A stretch of 64,000 bases of DNA from CAVQCX01 sp963775335 (lineage in GTDB: Bacteria > Pseudomonadota > Gammaproteobacteria > Chromatiales > Chromatiaceae), in assembly GCA_963775335.1 (NCBI GenBank), contig CAVZIJ010000006.1, positions 177,492 through 241,491 of the forward strand, written 5' to 3'. Positions 14,018 to 25,483 of this stretch are shown piece by piece. Each line of letters starts with the position of its first letter. The first letter of the stretch is position 1. A program made the position numbers and the translations under genes. Below the pieces are notes generated by a model, which was not told the origin of the DNA, ran no database searches, and was given only the letters and a program-made list of their open reading frames with translations.

Positions 14018-15226
14018 CAAGAGGCGCCCGCATTACTCTCGCGGCCGTGTGCCAATCAGTACGCTACGGCTACACGGCGTCTGCGGTATCGGAGCCCTGT
14101 GGGCCACGGTTCCTGCGGATCACCGATATCGTGCCTGACGCGATTGATTGGGACTCTGTCCCATATTGCGAGATCGAAAAAGCAGACAAGGATCGGTTCT
14201 CGCTTGCTGTCGGGGATGTTGTCGTCGCGCGGACTGGAGCCACGGTTGGGTATGCGAAGCTCATTCGGGAGCCAGTGGACGCGGTTTTCGCTTCGTACTT
14301 AGTTCGGTTTCGCGTCGACCCCCAGAAAGCCGATCCGGGCTTCGTCGGGCGTTTGATCGAATCCGATCTCTACAAAGGTTACGTCAGATCGAGAGTCGGA
14401 GGTGCGGCCCAGCCGAACGCGAGTGCTCCGGTGCTCGGAAGTTACGAGTTTCCCCTTCCATCTAAGGAGAAACAGCTCAAGATCACGCATATCCTTTCCG
14501 GGTACGATGACCTCATCGAAAACAACCGCCGCCGGATTCAGCTGCTGGAAGAGTCGGCGCGGCTGCTCTACAAGGAGTGGTTCGTGCATCTCCGCTTCCC
14601 CGGCCACGAGCATGTGCAGGTGGTGGACGGCGTGCCGGCGGGATGGCACGTGCGCACGATTTCCTGAAATAGCGGACACGATAGGCGGCGGAACACCCTC
14701 TACGAACGTTGCAGAATATTGGGACAACGGGACCATTCCATGGTTTGTTCCAAAGGACCTGACAAGGAACAAGTCATTGGTTCTCCTGGACTCGGAGAGA
14801 AATATTTCAGCTAAAGGTCTTAAAGATAGCTCGGCAAAGATTCTTCCCCCAGATACGATTCTGATGACGAGCCGAGCGTCAATTGGCTACTTTGGGCTTT
14901 ACGAAGGCGACGCATGCACGAATCAGGGTTTTATTTCTGCGGTCCCGCTTGAAGACAATTTAAGGATGTACCTGCTTCACAACCTGATGTCCAGGAAGGA
15001 TGAAATTATCAACAGATCTGGCGGCACTACATTCAAGGAAATCAATAAATCAACGTTCCGACGAATGAAGATGGTCGTTCCAGCCGAAAATCTTCTTCGA
15101 CAATTTGACACATTGGCCTACGATGTCATCAGACAGGTTCGCGTGTTGAAAAAGCAGGAGAGGCGGTTGGCCCAGGCCCGCGACCTCCTCCTCCCCCGCC
15201 TCATGAACGGTGAGATCCCCGTATGA
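14014..15226 (+). pseudogene. hsdS: Type I specificity subunit hsdS, split by a frameshift
   Basis: The first frame (14014-14667, 217 residues) carries target recognition domain 1 and the central conserved helix (YDDLIENNRRRIQLLEESA, then LYKEWFVHLRFPGHE). It ends at TGA just after GWHVRTIS. The rest continues in the +1 frame from about 14663 (EIADTIGGGTPSTN) through TRD2 (SGGTTFKEINKSTF) to the terminal LLLPRLMNGEIPV at 15226. Joined, the parts make a normal HsdS of about 403 residues. TRD2 is visibly AT-richer than its surroundings, consistent with TRD exchange. Either a real one-base lesion, a phase-variable or programmed shift, or an assembly error explains it. It overlaps hsdM and the next gene by 4 nt each. 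Confidence 0.85.
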
Positions 15227-16860
15227 CCACCGAAGGCCATCACGTCGACAGAAAATCGCTGCGGCAGGTCTCGGGCCCCGCGGCGGACTTCGACGCGCTG
15301 GCCCGGGACTGCGTCTGCTTCGCCAACGCCGCCGGGGGTAACCTGCTCATCGGAATAGAGGACAATGCGGACCAGCCGTCACCCGGGCAACGCATCCCGC
15401 CGGGCCTGCCCGACAGACTGCGCCGACGCATCAGCGAGCTGACGGTCAACGTGACCGTGTCACCCGAGCTGCGCGTGGCACCCAACGGCGGGGAATATGT
15501 GGAGCTTCACATCGCCCGGTCCCACGGCGTGGCGTCCACCAGCGACGGGCGATATTTCATACGCGTCGGCGACCATTGCAAGCCGGTAGTGGGAGACGAG
15601 GTGCTGCGGCTTACCTCCGAGCGGGGCGCCGTACCCTGGGAGACCATGACGACCGCGAAGGTTCCGCGCAGACAGGTCGACCCGGAGAAGCTGGCGAGCT
15701 TCGTGCGCGGCATCGGGCAGTCGGACCGGGTGAAGGACTCCGTCAAGGAGAAGACGCCGGAAGAGCTGCTGGACCACTATCAGCTTGCCGACGGTGCCTG
15801 CCTGACCAACCTCGGGATTCTCTGCCTGGGGCGTCGTGCCGACCGTGCGCGCCTCGGCACCGCGCCCGTGGTCCAGTTCATCAAGTACGACGAGCAACGC
15901 AGCAAGGTGAACAAGCTGGTCTGGGACGATTACGAGCTCTCGCCCATGGAGCTGGTCGAGGCAGTATGGCGAGGGGTGCCGGATTTCCGGGAGCGTTACG
16001 AGCTGCCGGACGGGCTCTACCGCCAGACGGTGCCGGTCTACGACGAGGTGGTCGTGCGCGAGCTGCTGGTGAACGCCCTGGTCCACCGTCCCTATACCCA
16101 GCGCGGCGACATCTTCCTCAACTTGCACCCCGACCGCCTGGAGGTGGTCAATCCGGGTACCCTGCCCTTCGGGGTGACCCCTGCCAACGTGCTGCATACC
16201 AGCGTGCGGCGCAACGACCATCTGGCGCGGGCGTTCCACGACCTCAAGCTCATGGAGCGGGAGGGGAGCGGCTTCGACAAGATGTACGAGGTACTGCTGT
16301 CCCAGGGCCGACCGGTACCGGAGGTACGTGAAGGGCCGGACAGGGTCGAGGTAACGGTACGCCGGCGCATCCTCAATCCCCGGATCATCGACTTGGTCGC
16401 CAAGGCTGATGAGCATTTTCAGCTCACCCAGCGCGAACGAATTACTCTCGGACTGCTCGCCCAGCACGAGGCCCTGACGGCGCGCGAGCTGGCGGGGCTG
16501 CTGGAGCTGGGCGACGCGTCACAGCTGTCTCCGTGGTTGGATCGCCTTCAGCGCTGGGGCCTGGTCGGCCAGACCGGGCGCACCCAGGCCACCCGGTACT
16601 TCGTCGAGCCGGCAATGTTGAGGCGGATGGAGTTCGATGCGGTCACGACGCTCAAGCGCATCGAACCGCACCGGCTGCGAGAGCTGATCCTTGAGGACCT
16701 GCGGCGTTACCCTCGGTCGAGTATCGGCGACATCCAGGGCCGCGTTGGCCCGGAGATTCCACGCCCACGCATCAAGCGCACGCTGGACGTTCTGATCGAC
16801 GAGGGCCTGGCGGTTGGAGAGGGGGAAAAACGTTGGCGGCGGTACAGCCTGGCCGGATGA
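15223..16860 (+). CDS. AlbA/Schlafen-like DNA-binding plus GHKL ATPase protein
   Basis: A 545-residue protein. Residues about 5-125 match the AlbA_2 (Schlafen-like) domain (CVCFANAAGGNLLIGIED, then RYFIRVGDH). Residues about 270-375 match the HATPase_c_4 GHKL fold (RELLVNALVHRPY, then GSGFDKMYE). The C-terminal third looks like one or two winged helices (LTARELAGLLELGDASQLSP). The start ATG overlaps the hsdS stop (ATGA), so it belongs to the restriction operon. Proteins of this architecture are often called transcriptional regulators or ATP-binding proteins. A regulatory or defence role here is inference from position. Confidence 0.82.
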   Translation: MTTEGHHVDRKSLRQVSGPAADFDALARDCVCFANAAGGNLLIGIEDNADQPSPGQRIPPGLPDRLRRRISELTVNVTVSPELRVAPNGGEYVELHIARSHGVASTSDGRYFIRVGDHCKPVVGDEVLRLTSERGAVPWETMTTAKVPRRQVDPEKLASFVRGIGQSDRVKDSVKEKTPEELLDHYQLADGACLTNLGILCLGRRADRARLGTAPVVQFIKYDEQRSKVNKLVWDDYELSPMELVEAVWRGVPDFRERYELPDGLYRQTVPVYDEVVVRELLVNALVHRPYTQRGDIFLNLHPDRLEVVNPGTLPFGVTPANVLHTSVRRNDHLARAFHDLKLMEREGSGFDKMYEVLLSQGRPVPEVREGPDRVEVTVRRRILNPRIIDLVAKADEHFQLTQRERITLGLLAQHEALTARELAGLLELGDASQLSPWLDRLQRWGLVGQTGRTQATRYFVEPAMLRRMEFDAVTTLKRIEPHRLRELILEDLRRYPRSSIGDIQGRVGPEIPRPRIKRTLDVLIDEGLAVGEGEKRWRRYSLAG

Positions 16861-17444
16861 GCCTATCGCACAAGCTGGGGTAAATCCGACGTCCGTATGC
16901 GATAGAACGCTACCAGAAGCGAGTTAACATATTGTTGTGGCTTGATATTTCTATTGGTCGGCATCAGCTTCTTGTCCGTTACGAACAGGGGATACAGCCG
17001 CCTAGTGTGCTGTTTCATGGTATTTGGCGCTTATGAGCAGCTACATGGCGCAAGGCACTTGGCCCACCGCGACCTTTCCGTGACACGCTGTGGATACGTC
17101 CCTGTATGCTCGACGGCCGCTTGCTGGCGCCAAGCTATCCCGCTTGGCTTGCAAGCCCGGAGATTGCCATCTTTGGCAAACCCGTTCGCCAGGAACGATT
17201 TCCATCGGAAATCCTTCTTTTCCGCCTCACCCATGCGGCCGACGGTCACTCCAAGGCCCCGGTGACCCAAGTCCGGACCATTGAGAAACACGCGTACAGA
17301 CCGGCTCCACCAGCTCTGAGAACTGCGAAACAGTACATTAGATTTGGGGCGCGGAAGCGAAAAACCGCTCCTCGCCGTGGCTCGCCAGCTATCCCCTTCG
17401 CTTGGAGCTGACTCTACTGGTTCGGTGCAGGCAGATCCGCTACC
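16861..17444. other. Intergenic stretch inside the restriction island, no gene seen
   Basis: About 580 nt between the AlbA/GHKL gene and the toxin-like stub. The short open frames on both strands show no recognisable domain and no good ribosome-binding sites. Local composition is less GC-rich than the flanking genes near 16880-17030. It may be the eroded 5' part of the zeta-toxin-like gene whose last codons survive just downstream, but I cannot recognise any of its motifs here. Confidence 0.4.
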
Positions 17445-17519
17445 TTGGTCGACGAGTGGATCCTGTACGACAATTCCGGAGAGATCCCAATTCTGCTGGA
17501 CGAGGGGCACAATCCATGA
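17445..17519 (+). pseudogene. C-terminal stub of a zeta-toxin/AAA ATPase-like gene
   Basis: The frame reads LVDEWILYDNSGEIPILL, then a stop at 17517-17519. From memory, the motif with Trp, YDNSG and P resembles the C-terminus of the zeta-toxin-like P-loop ATPases of the COG4185 type. Upstream the frame is interrupted (TGA within about 40 nt), so only about 25 codons remain. The stop overlaps the next ATG (ATGA), which is how I recall the intact pair being organised. The assignment rests on a short motif and needs a profile search. Confidence 0.4.
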
Positions 17520-17686
17520 AAGGCGCTACCGACGCGGAACGCAAACGAGATCCGGACCTGGCCCAGGTGGAGACGACGCTGCGCCGCGCGGGACGACGAG
17601 CCCGGGAGCACGCCCGGCGTGTATCGGGCTACGTCGTGGTCTACCGCGACGGCAGGGTCGTCGAAGAGAAGGCGGGCGACCGCTAG
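17516..17686 (+). CDS. Small basic protein, putative partner of a zeta-like toxin
   Basis: A 56-residue, strongly charged protein (MKGATDAERKRDPDLAQVET at the start). A basic helix (LRRAGRRAREHARR) leads to a beta-like end YVVVYRDGRVVEE. The pattern of Ala/Arg helix followed by VVYRDGR is one I have seen in small genes next to zeta-toxin-like ATPases and in restriction loci. A GAGGGG stretch lies about 10 nt before ATG 17516. The toxin part just upstream is only a stub. hsdR starts 39 nt downstream, so it is probably co-transcribed with it. Confidence 0.55.
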   Translation: MKGATDAERKRDPDLAQVETTLRRAGRRAREHARRVSGYVVVYRDGRVVEEKAGDR

Positions 17687-17725
17687 GCGTCCGGTCGCGC
17701 TGGAGCGGAGCGGAAGGGACTCTCG

Positions 17726-20700
17726 GTGAGCTACGACGAAGACACCCTGGTCCAGCAGACCACCGCCGACTACCTGCGCGACGCCCTCGGTTGGGAGAGC
17801 GTCTACGCATACAACCAGGAGACCTTCGGTGCCGAGGGCACGCTGGGCCGTCACGACGACCGCGAGGTGGTGCTCACCCGCTATCTGGGCGACGCGCTGA
17901 TCCGGCTCAACCCCGGCCTGCCGGATGCCGCCTACCAGGACGCTATCCGCCGCATCACCGAGTACTCCGTCGCCCAGTCACCCCTGCAGACCAACCGCGA
18001 GAAGCACGAGCTGCTGCGCGGCGGCGTGCAGGTGCAGTTCCGCAACGCCCAGGGCGAGCAGGAGAAGCGAACCCTGCGGGTCTTCGACTTCGACCGCCCC
18101 GAGGCGAACCACTTCCTGGCTGTGCGCGAGCTCTGGGTGCGGGGCAGCCTTTACCGCGTCCGGGTCGACGTCCTCTGCTTCGTCAACGGCATCCCACTGG
18201 TGTTCCTGGAGCTGAAGAATGTCGACAAGGACCTGCGCCGTGCCTACGACGGGAATCTCGCGCACTACAAGGACGTCGTACCCCACCTGTTCCACCACAA
18301 TGCCCTGATCCTGCTCGGCAACGGCGAGCGGGCGAGGATCGGGTCCCTGTCCAGCCGCTACGAGCACTTCCACGAGTGGAAGCGCCTGGCCGAAGACGCC
18401 CCGGGGCTGGTGGACATGGAGACCCTGCTCAAGGGCGCGTGCAACAAGCGGGATCTCATCGACCTGTTCGAGAGCTTCATCCTGTTCGACGAGAGCAGCG
18501 GCGGGCTGGTGAAGATCGTCGCGCGCAACCACCAGTTCCTCGGCGTCAACCGGGCCCTGCGCTCGGTGCAGGAGCGCGAGACGCGCCGGGGCAAGCTCGG
18601 GGTGTTCTGGCACACCCAGGGCTCGGGCAAGTCGTACTCGATGGTGTTCTTCACCCGCAAGGTGCGCCGTAAGCTGGGCGGGAATTTCACCTTCCTGATC
18701 TGCACCGACCGCGACGATCTGGACACCCAGATCTACAAGACCTTCGCCGGCTGCGGCCTGGCGGACAACGACCGGGAGCGCTGCCGTGCCGCCTCGGGCG
18801 ACGACCTGCAGGGCCTGTTGAGGGAGCACAAGGCGTATGTCTTCACCCTGATCCAGAAGTTCAACCAGGACGTTGACCCGGCGAGCCCCTGGTCCCTGCG
18901 CGACGACCTGATCGTCATCTCCGACGAGGCCCACCGCACCCAGTACGGACGGCTTGCGCTCAACATGCGCAACGCCCTGCCCAACGCCTCCTATATCGGC
19001 TTCACCGGCACGCCGCTGTTCAGCAACGACCAGATCACCCGCCAGGTCTTCGGCGACTACGTCTCCACCTACGACTTCCAGCGTGCTGTGGAGGACGGCG
19101 CCACCGTCCCGCTCTACTACGACGCCCGGGGCGAGAAGCTCGGTCTGGTGACCGACGAGATCAACCAGCGCATCGCCGAGAAGCTGGAGGCGCTGGAGAT
19201 CGAGGACATCGACGTGGCCCAGCGCCTGGAGCGCGAGCTGAGCCGCGACTACCACATCATCACCGCCGAGCGACGTCTGGACCAGATCGCCCGGGACTTC
19301 GTGGCGCACTACTCCACCGCCTGGGAGATCGGCAAGGCGATGCTGGTGTGCATCGACAAGGTCACCTGCGCACGCATGTACGCGCTCATCGAGCACCATT
19401 GGCAGGCGCGCATCAACGAGCTGGAGAAGGGGCTGAACCGGCTGAGCGACCAGCAGGAGGACGTCTATCTGCGCCGGCAGATCCACTGGATGCGCGAGAC
19501 GCGCATGGCCGTCGTGGTGAGCGAGGAGCAGGGCGAGGTGGAGAAGTTTCGAAAATGGAAGCTCAACGTCACCCCGCACCGCCGGCTGATCAAAGAGGGC
19601 TTCGAGACCCCGGGCGGCCGGCGGGTCGGCGTCGACGAGGCCTTCAAGGACCCCGAGCACCCGTTCCGCATCGTCATCGTCTGCGCGATGTGGCTGACCG
19701 GCTTCGACGTGCCGAGCCTCGCCAACCTCTACCTGGACAAGCCGCTCAAGGCCCACACCCTGATGCAGGCCATCGCCCGCGCGAACCGCGTGTACGAGGG
19801 CAAGAACAACGGGCTCATCGTCGACTACTGCGGCATCCTCAAGAACCTGCGCAAGGCGCTCGCCACCTTCGCGGGCCATCGCGGCGACCGGCTCATCGAC
19901 GACGGCCGGCCCCAGCCCGAGGTGGACCCGGTCAAGCCCGAGGAGGACCTGATCGCCGAGCTGGAGGAGGCGGTGGCTCTGGTGCGGGGGCACCTCGAGG
20001 CCCAGGGTTTTCGCTTGGCGGACATCAACGAGAAGACCGGTTTCGAGCGCATCGCCGCCATCAGGCAGGCGAAGGAGGCGGTCAACGAGAACGACGAGAC
20101 CCGCAAGCGCTTCGAGATCCTGGCCCGGGAGGTCTTCAAGAAGTTCAAGGCCTGCATCACCCTGCCGCAGGTCAACCGATTCCGGCACTCCTACGACGCC
20201 ATCAACATCGTCTACAAGGGCCTGCAGGACGACCGCGCCAAGGCGGACATCACCGACATCATCGTCGAGCTGCACCGGATCGTGGACGAGGCGATCGAGA
20301 CGGCGCCGCGGGGTGCGGAGCCCGGGCCAGGTGAGTACGGGCCCTATGACATCAGCAGCATCGATTTCGACCGGCTGCGCCGGGAATTCGAGCGCCGCCA
20401 CGGCGGCCTGCACTCGGCGGTGCAGAGCATCAAGCAGGCGGTGGAGCAGCGATTGCAGCGGATGCTCGAGCGGAATCCGTTGCGCATGGACCTGCAGAAG
20501 CACTACGAGGAGATCATCGAGGCCTACAACCGGGAGAAGGACGGGGCCACCATCGAGCAGACCTTCGAGGAGCTGATCCGCTTCGTCGCGGAGCTCGACG
20601 AGGAGGGCAAGCGGGCTGCCCGGGAAGGTCTCGACGAAGAATCCTTAGCGATCTACGATCTGCTGGTCAAACCGGAGTTGTCCCATCAGGACGTCCGGCG

Positions 20701-20950
20701 CATCAAGCGCGTGGCCAGGGAGCTGCTTGCCAAGCTGAAGGAGCATCGCCTGCGGGTGCAGGACTGGCGGGCCAAGCAGGCGACCCGGGACGCGGTGAAA
20801 AGTGCCGTTCGAGATTTTCTCTGGAGCGACGAGACCGGGCTTCCCTCCGAAAGCTACGGGGAAGACGAGGTCTCGACCCGGGCCGAGGTCGTCTACCAGC
20901 ACATCTACGCGCGTTACCAGGACGCGGAGCATCACGTCTATGCGCGTTGA
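17726..20950 (+). CDS. hsdR: Type I restriction endonuclease subunit
   Basis: A 1074-residue protein from GTG at 17726. The N-terminal PD-(D/E)xK nuclease is marked by FLELKN (about residue 160). The superfamily 2 translocase has Walker A in TQGSGKSYS (about 300), DEAH in VISDEAHRTQYG (about 398), and later helicase motifs (YIGFTGTPL; AIARANRVYEGK). The C-terminal 200 residues are helical, as in the subunit-coupling domain. Length and domain order are normal and I see no disruption. HsdR cuts DNA after ATP-driven translocation, but needs a working HsdS, which is frameshifted here. Confidence 0.95.
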   Translation: MSYDEDTLVQQTTADYLRDALGWESVYAYNQETFGAEGTLGRHDDREVVLTRYLGDALIRLNPGLPDAAYQDAIRRITEYSVAQSPLQTNREKHELLRGGVQVQFRNAQGEQEKRTLRVFDFDRPEANHFLAVRELWVRGSLYRVRVDVLCFVNGIPLVFLELKNVDKDLRRAYDGNLAHYKDVVPHLFHHNALILLGNGERARIGSLSSRYEHFHEWKRLAEDAPGLVDMETLLKGACNKRDLIDLFESFILFDESSGGLVKIVARNHQFLGVNRALRSVQERETRRGKLGVFWHTQGSGKSYSMVFFTRKVRRKLGGNFTFLICTDRDDLDTQIYKTFAGCGLADNDRERCRAASGDDLQGLLREHKAYVFTLIQKFNQDVDPASPWSLRDDLIVISDEAHRTQYGRLALNMRNALPNASYIGFTGTPLFSNDQITRQVFGDYVSTYDFQRAVEDGATVPLYYDARGEKLGLVTDEINQRIAEKLEALEIEDIDVAQRLERELSRDYHIITAERRLDQIARDFVAHYSTAWEIGKAMLVCIDKVTCARMYALIEHHWQARINELEKGLNRLSDQQEDVYLRRQIHWMRETRMAVVVSEEQGEVEKFRKWKLNVTPHRRLIKEGFETPGGRRVGVDEAFKDPEHPFRIVIVCAMWLTGFDVPSLANLYLDKPLKAHTLMQAIARANRVYEGKNNGLIVDYCGILKNLRKALATFAGHRGDRLIDDGRPQPEVDPVKPEEDLIAELEEAVALVRGHLEAQGFRLADINEKTGFERIAAIRQAKEAVNENDETRKRFEILAREVFKKFKACITLPQVNRFRHSYDAINIVYKGLQDDRAKADITDIIVELHRIVDEAIETAPRGAEPGPGEYGPYDISSIDFDRLRREFERRHGGLHSAVQSIKQAVEQRLQRMLERNPLRMDLQKHYEEIIEAYNREKDGATIEQTFEELIRFVAELDEEGKRAAREGLDEESLAIYDLLVKPELSHQDVRRIKRVARELLAKLKEHRLRVQDWRAKQATRDAVKSAVRDFLWSDETGLPSESYGEDEVSTRAEVVYQHIYARYQDAEHHVYAR

Positions 20951-21388
20951 TAGAGACTTTTTCGAGGCGACGCTGTCGCACCTGGTCTCGGTGCTCCTGT
21001 GGCGCCCGTCCCTTCAGGTAGGCGCGAGGCGCCAACCTGACCTAAGCCTTCCAGCCGAGTCGGTCGGGTTGCGCAGCGACCCGACCATGGGCCACAGCGC
21101 CGGGCTCGACGGCACCCCGGGAGCACAGGCGAGAATTCTCTCCTCACCCGCAGGCTGGACGCGGAATTCGGCGAATGCCCGGCGGATCGCCTCGCAGGGC
21201 AGGGGGCGCCGCCGAGCACCAGGGGGGCGCTTGCGCCGCGGGTCCTTACCTAACTCTATGATGGCCTCCCCAGGGCTCCGTGCCTCAGGGATAGCCCCGG
21301 ATTCGATCCAATTGACATCCGCCGGGCGGTAGTTAGGATGGCTCACGCCCTTCGGCGATTCCTACCCAGTGCTGAGGAAGAAGACCCC
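20951..21388. other. Intergenic region after hsdR, no gene seen
   Basis: About 440 nt between hsdR and the peroxiredoxin gene. Open frames on both strands run through it, but their products lack domains and look like composition artefacts (Arg- and Pro-rich). There is no clear hairpin-plus-T terminator. GGAAGAAGA just before ATG 21389 is a plausible ribosome-binding site for the downstream gene. Confidence 0.4.
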
Positions 21389-21853
21389 ATGCTGACCGTT
21401 GGACAGGCCGCGCCCGCGTTCGAGATGCCGGACGCCGACATGAACATGGTGAAGTCCTCCGGGTTCAAGGGACAGAAGAATCTGGTGCTTTACTTCTATC
21501 CGAAGGACAACACCACGGGCTGTACCATCGAGGCACTGGAGTTCACCGATCTGATGGAGCAGTTCGAGGCCCTGGACACGGTGATCCTGGGCGTGAGCAA
21601 GGACAACTGTGTCAGTCACGCGGCGTTTCGCGACCAGTACGGCCTCTCGGTGCGCCTGCTGGCCGATATCGAGGGCGAGCTGTGCGAGGCCTTCGATGTT
21701 TGGCGCGAGAAGGAGAAGAACGGTGAGCGACGCATGGGAATCCTTCGCTCCACCTTCATCGTCGACAAGCAGGGCACGCTGCGTCACGCACTCTACGATG
21801 TCAAACCGAAGGGCCACGCCGCCCAGGTGCTCGACCTGGTCAAACAGCTCTAG
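21389..21853 (+). CDS. bcp: Peroxiredoxin of the Bcp/PrxQ family
   Basis: A 154-residue thioredoxin-fold peroxidase starting MLTVGQAAPAFEMPD. The peroxidatic Cys is in TTGCTIEALEF. The position five residues later, which holds the resolving Cys in two-Cys Bcp such as E. coli (GCTVQACGL), is Ala here, so this looks like a one-Cys type. The only other Cys residues are in DNCVSH and GELCEAF. A typical C-terminal block (RSTFIVDKQGTLRHALYDVKPKG, cited in part) is present. It reduces peroxides in the cytosol using thiols. The start with an upstream AGGAAGA site is preferred over the longer frame from 21338. Confidence 0.92.
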   Translation: MLTVGQAAPAFEMPDADMNMVKSSGFKGQKNLVLYFYPKDNTTGCTIEALEFTDLMEQFEALDTVILGVSKDNCVSHAAFRDQYGLSVRLLADIEGELCEAFDVWREKEKNGERRMGILRSTFIVDKQGTLRHALYDVKPKGHAAQVLDLVKQL

Positions 21854-21864
21854 CGCGCCCGGTC

Positions 21865-22239
21865 CTAGCCGAACGCCTGTGCGACGCGCTGCCAGTCCTC
21901 TCCCAGCTCGGTCTCGATGCGCACCGCCTCACCCGTGATCGGGTGGGTGAAGCCCAGCTGCAACGCCATGAGCATCAGGCGCCCTACGCCCAGCCGTTCC
22001 CGAAACAGGCGGTTGTGACGGCCCTCGCCATAGGTCGTGTCGCCGCCCAGCGGACGGAAGACGTGCTTGAAGTGGCGGCCGATCTGGTCGCGCAGCCGCT
22101 GCAGCACGAATTGACCGTCGGAGCTGAGGCGGCTGCGGTGGACCATTAGGCCCGCAGGCTTATCGACGGCCACATAGTGCCCGTCTTGGTACAGCAATCG
22201 CAGGCCGGGGGCCTTGGGTATGCAAGGTGGGGAAACCAT
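21865..22239 (-). pseudogene. RluA/TruC-type pseudouridine synthase with a large internal deletion
   Basis: The 124-residue frame begins like TruC (LRLLYQDGHYVAVDKPAGLMVHRS, cited as family text; LRDQIGRH). It then jumps directly to the C-terminal part (HFKHVFRPLGGDTTYGEGRHN, then LMLMALQLGFTHPITGE). TruC proteins have about 250 residues. The missing 120 or so include the HRLDxxTSG motif with the catalytic Asp. The join falls at GRH, which occurs in similar form on both sides in the family (QIGxH and xRRH), suggesting recombination between short repeats. The product cannot be an active synthase, so I call it a pseudogene although the frame is open. Confidence 0.8.
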
Positions 22240-22369
22240 CGGGGACGGGGGATGTCCTAATAGAACGCGAGCGGATGCTGGGCTATGATCACCCATTGGC
22301 TTGTTGCAACCTGAGGCCTCGATCACAGAAGGGGTCGAGATTCAGTTATTGTCGTTCGGAGGATGCGCG

Positions 22370-22867
22370 GTGGAAACGCTACCCCAGAACCGAGTCAAGT
22401 ACAGGCTTGTGGTGGACCTGTATTGCGTCGAGCGGGATCAGCACCGCAAGTGCCGGGTGAGCAACATCGGGCTCGACGGAATGTTCGTCGTCGGCCTGCC
22501 CTGTTTCAGGAACAATCAGCGCGTCCGTGCCACGTTCGGCCGGGCCGAGGGTGGTGCCCTGTGTTTGCCATGCCGCGTTGATCAAATCTCGCTCGATGGT
22601 GCAGATCTCAAGTTCGACAACCCATCACCGCAGCAGGTCGAGGAGCTGCGGGAAATCATCTTCCCGCAATGGAACGGAACCGACCTGCTCGAGGGTGTAT
22701 TGATCCTGTCGAACTGGATTGAGGCAGAGGACTTTGCCGGATGGCTGCGCCTGCTCACCCTGGCCCAGCATTGGCAGCGCTCCACCGCAGGCGCCCGCAG
22801 CGAATTCAGCCGCTCTCGAATCTCCCCGCCGATGGTCGTCCCGCCCGCCGAGCGTCTGATCACCTGA
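22370..22867 (+). CDS. PilZ-like domain protein
   Basis: GTG at 22370 has GGAGG six nt upstream; the product has 165 residues. It begins METLPQNRVKYRLVVDLYC, where RVKYR fits the RxxxR part of the PilZ c-di-GMP motif. It continues with VSNIGLDGMFVVG, which aligns with the second motif (D/NxSxxG) but has Gly in place of Ser. The rest of the beta barrel (RVRATFGRAEG, then CRVDQISLDGADLKF) is consistent with PilZ. A helical tail of about 65 residues follows. It may bind c-di-GMP weakly or not at all. It lies upstream of the hybrid kinase operon in the same direction. Confidence 0.65.
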   Translation: METLPQNRVKYRLVVDLYCVERDQHRKCRVSNIGLDGMFVVGLPCFRNNQRVRATFGRAEGGALCLPCRVDQISLDGADLKFDNPSPQQVEELREIIFPQWNGTDLLEGVLILSNWIEAEDFAGWLRLLTLAQHWQRSTAGARSEFSRSRISPPMVVPPAERLIT

Positions 22868-23146
22868 TCTACCGGCGGCGCCTTCGGGCGCGTGCCGTTG
22901 TTCTTCGCCGCCCGTTTGATTTTGCTGCAGGGCTATGCTCTGCTTGGGCCCGGCACCCGGGCTGCAGGCACGCGCAGAGGAGCCTGACGGACGCTCGATG
23001 CCCTACTGCGGAAAAGCCGGGATCGGCCGGATTTCCCACTTGATCTCGTCGAATAGGCGTGGCTATCTTCCTCAATCGAACGAAACATCCGCTTCGATCC
23101 GGCTTCCCCGCGCTACGGGCCCCAAAGTCCGACAGGCTCCGAGACC

Positions 23147-25479
<2,333 letters not shown>

Positions 25480-25483
<4 letters not shown>

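Noticed and set aside
16942..17265. Open frame between the AlbA/GHKL gene and hsdR
   Set aside because: Product lacks any domain or start signal; overlapping frames in both directions look equally random.
17978..20503. 841-codon open frame antisense to hsdR
   Set aside because: Low-complexity Val/Leu/Gln-rich product without domains; hsdR is intact on the plus strand.
23072..23146. Promoter for the hybrid kinase gene
   Set aside because: No -35/-10 pair with acceptable spacing could be found by eye.
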